Source: Bordetella genomosp. 13 (GTDB lineage: Bacteria; Pseudomonadota; Gammaproteobacteria; Burkholderiales; Burkholderiaceae_B). From it: a DNA stretch of 64,000 bases. Below the pieces are notes generated by a model. That model had not been told where the DNA came from. It did no database searches and saw only the letters and a program-made list of their open reading frames with translations. Positions 62,590-64,000 of the stretch are shown here, in pieces; the first letter of the stretch is position 1; every line of letters starts with the position of its first letter. The position numbers and the translations under genes were made by a program. The stretch spans positions 3,224,001 to 3,288,000 of the forward strand of contig NZ_CP021111.1 of assembly GCF_002119665.1 (NCBI RefSeq), given 5' to 3'.

Positions 62590-63258
62590 TTGTTAGCCAT
62601 CATCCATGCCGCGGGCTGGCCCATCTGGCCGCTGCTCGCCACGTCCGTGCTCGGCCTGGCCCTCATCGTCGAGCGCCTGCTGTCGCTGCGCCGTGGACTG
62701 GTGCTGCCGCGCGGGCTGACCGAACAGGTGGCGGAAATGCTGCGCACCCGCCAGGACACCCCCGACGCGATTTCCCGGCTCGAGCGCAACTCGCCGCTGG
62801 GCCGGGTGCTGGCCGAGGTGCTGCGCCAGCGCCACCTGCCGCGTACCGAACTGCGCGCGGCGGTCGAGGACACCGGCCGCGCCGTCGCCCACGACCTGAA
62901 CCGCTACATCTCCGCCATCGGCACCATTGCCGTCGTGGCGCCCCTGATGGGCTTGTTCGGCACCGTGGTGGGTATGATCGAGATCTTCGGCGCCTATGCT
63001 CCCGATGCCAGCGATCCGGCCCAGCTCGCCCATGGCATCTCCATCGCCCTGTACAACACCGGATTCGGCATCCTCATCGCCATTCCCGCCATGATCGCGC
63101 ACCGCTGGCTGCGGGCCCGCGTCGACGGGTATCTGGCCACCATGGAGCAGATGGCCGGCCGCCTGGCTCGCCACGTCGGGGCCGAACCGCATGCCACGGA
63201 GCCGCGTTCCGGCGAATACCGCGCCGTGGAACCCCGGGCAGGGGGACCCCGCGCATGA
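62590..63258 (+). CDS. exbB: ExbB/TolQ/MotA-family proton channel
   Basis: 222 residues from a TTG at 62590 with GGAG upstream; no ATG alternative exists near the conserved N-terminus (LAIIHAAGWPIWPLLATSVLGLALIVERLLSL). Three membrane segments are predicted, the last two in YISAIGTIAVVAPLMGLFGTVVGMIEIF and ISIALYNTGFGILIAIPAMIAHRWL, the channel-forming signature. With ExbD it couples proton flow to an envelope process. The C-terminal tail is unusually rich in Glu-Pro-Arg repeats. ATGA overlap with exbD. Confidence 0.93.
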   Translation: MLAIIHAAGWPIWPLLATSVLGLALIVERLLSLRRGLVLPRGLTEQVAEMLRTRQDTPDAISRLERNSPLGRVLAEVLRQRHLPRTELRAAVEDTGRAVAHDLNRYISAIGTIAVVAPLMGLFGTVVGMIEIFGAYAPDASDPAQLAHGISIALYNTGFGILIAIPAMIAHRWLRARVDGYLATMEQMAGRLARHVGAEPHATEPRSGEYRAVEPRAGGPRA

Positions 63259-63668
63259 ACTTCCGCGGACGCGATGCGGGGCGCGATGAGCTGGACATCA
63301 ACCTGATCCCGCTCATCGACGTGTTGCTGGTGATCCTCATTTTCCTGGCCGCCACCACCTCGTTCGCGCGCTATACGCAGCTGAAAGTCGTGTTGCCGCA
63401 GGCCGCTGCCGAACAAGAGGCGCCCGCCGCCCTCGAGGTGGCGGTCAGCCAGGACGGCCACTACGCCCTCAACGGCACGCTGCTGGACGCCGTGTCGCCG
63501 CCCGACATCGCCGCGGCCCTGGCCCACGCCTCGCAGGGCCGGCCCGACGCGGTGCTGGTGATCAACGCCGACGCCCAGGCCACCCACCAGTCCGTGGTCA
63601 ATGTCATGGAAGCCGCGCGGCAGGCGGGCATCGGCCGCGTCAACTTCGCAGCCCAGACCGCGCGGTGA
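63255..63668 (+). CDS. exbD: ExbD/TolR-family biopolymer transport protein
   Basis: 137 residues. A single membrane helix carries the conserved proton-path Asp ([26 protein letters not shown]). The periplasmic domain contains [13 protein letters not shown] and [27 protein letters not shown], as in ExbD. The start overlaps exbB by four bases, and the stop overlaps lpxK (GTGA). Confidence 0.94.
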   Translation: MNFRGRDAGRDELDINLIPLIDVLLVILIFLAATTSFARYTQLKVVLPQAAAEQEAPAALEVAVSQDGHYALNGTLLDAVSPPDIAAALAHASQGRPDAVLVINADAQATHQSVVNVMEAARQAGIGRVNFAAQTAR

Positions 63669-64000
63669 CCGCTCCATCCCCCCTGCTGGCCTTCCTGCAC
63701 CGGCAATGGCGGCACGGCGGCTGGCTGTCGACCCTGCTCGCGCCGCTGTCCGCCGTCACCGCGCTGGCCGTGCGCCACAAGCGCGCCGCGTATCGCGACG
63801 GCCGGCGCCAAGCCTGGCGGGCTCCCGTGCCGGTGGTGGTGGTGGGCAACCTGTACGTGGGCGGCACGGGCAAGACGCCGGTCGTGATCGCGGCGGTGGA
63901 AGGCCTCCGCGCGCATGGCTGGACGCCAGGCGTGGTCAGCCGCGGCTATGGCGTCGACGTGGGCGGGGCGCCGCGCGTCGGCCAGGGTGAGCTGGCGCCT
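63665..64000 (+). CDS. lpxK: Tetraacyldisaccharide 4'-kinase LpxK, 3' end outside the window
   Basis: 112 residues visible from a GTG at 63665 overlapping the exbD stop. The N-terminal membrane-associated segment is followed by [23 protein letters not shown], the LpxK Walker A region, and GVVSRGYGV. It phosphorylates the lipid A disaccharide precursor. The exbB-exbD-lpxK order is common in beta-proteobacteria. Confidence 0.94.
   Translation, partial: MTAPSPLLAFLHRQWRHGGWLSTLLAPLSAVTALAVRHKRAAYRDGRRQAWRAPVPVVVVGNLYVGGTGKTPVVIAAVEGLRAHGWTPGVVSRGYGVDVGGAPRVGQGELAP

Overview
The window is high-GC DNA with tightly packed, uniformly coding genes. It looks like an Alcaligenaceae betaproteobacterium of the Bordetella/Achromobacter type. 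The evidence is three orphan Bug (TctC-type) periplasmic receptors beside CaiB-type CoA transferases and acyl-CoA dehydrogenases, a PII/AmtB operon behind a sigma-54 promoter, and the order sodB - xseA - exbB - exbD - lpxK. No insertion sequence, prophage, CRISPR array, tRNA or rRNA gene was found. The family calls rest on motifs read directly from the translations; no database search was possible.

Layout. 1-13.4 kb: a truncated IclR regulator, a DUF481 outer-membrane protein, and two carboxylate-catabolism modules. Each module pairs a Bug receptor and a CoA transferase with beta-oxidation-type enzymes, and a two-domain acyl-CoA dehydrogenase lies between them. 13.4-17.8 kb: comM, ubiK and the nitrogen-regulated glnK-amtB operon. 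17.8-24.3 kb: regulator/enzyme pairs (LysR/hydrolase, AraC/SDR + CMD protein, TetR/MFS pump), the last with a 19-bp perfect inverted repeat. 24.3-26.3 kb: a TerC-CBS-CorC membrane protein behind a roughly 350-nt leader with four perfect GC-rich hairpins. 26.3-31.1 kb: a complete branched-chain amino-acid (Liv) ABC transporter.

31.4-43.2 kb is the most distinctive part. It is a seven-gene minus-strand operon made of a POPT-type ABC transporter (two permeases and an ATPase), two COG1228 metal-dependent amidohydrolases, trifunctional PutA and a COG0523 metallochaperone-like GTPase. A separately promoted binding protein follows. I infer a pathway that imports a proline-containing compound, cleaves it hydrolytically, oxidises the proline to glutamate, and carries its own metal-delivery factor. 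Palindromic elements precede both transcription units.

43.3-57.4 kb is a collinear run clpS - alpha-2-macroglobulin - pbpC - clpA - pqiA - pqiB - pqiC, in which an envelope-defence pair splits the usual clpS-clpA neighbours. 57.6-64 kb holds a cold-shock protein, a DUF192 protein, a PcaF-type thiolase, sodB, xseA, exbB-exbD and the start of lpxK. A 41-bp near-palindrome lies upstream of the thiolase gene.
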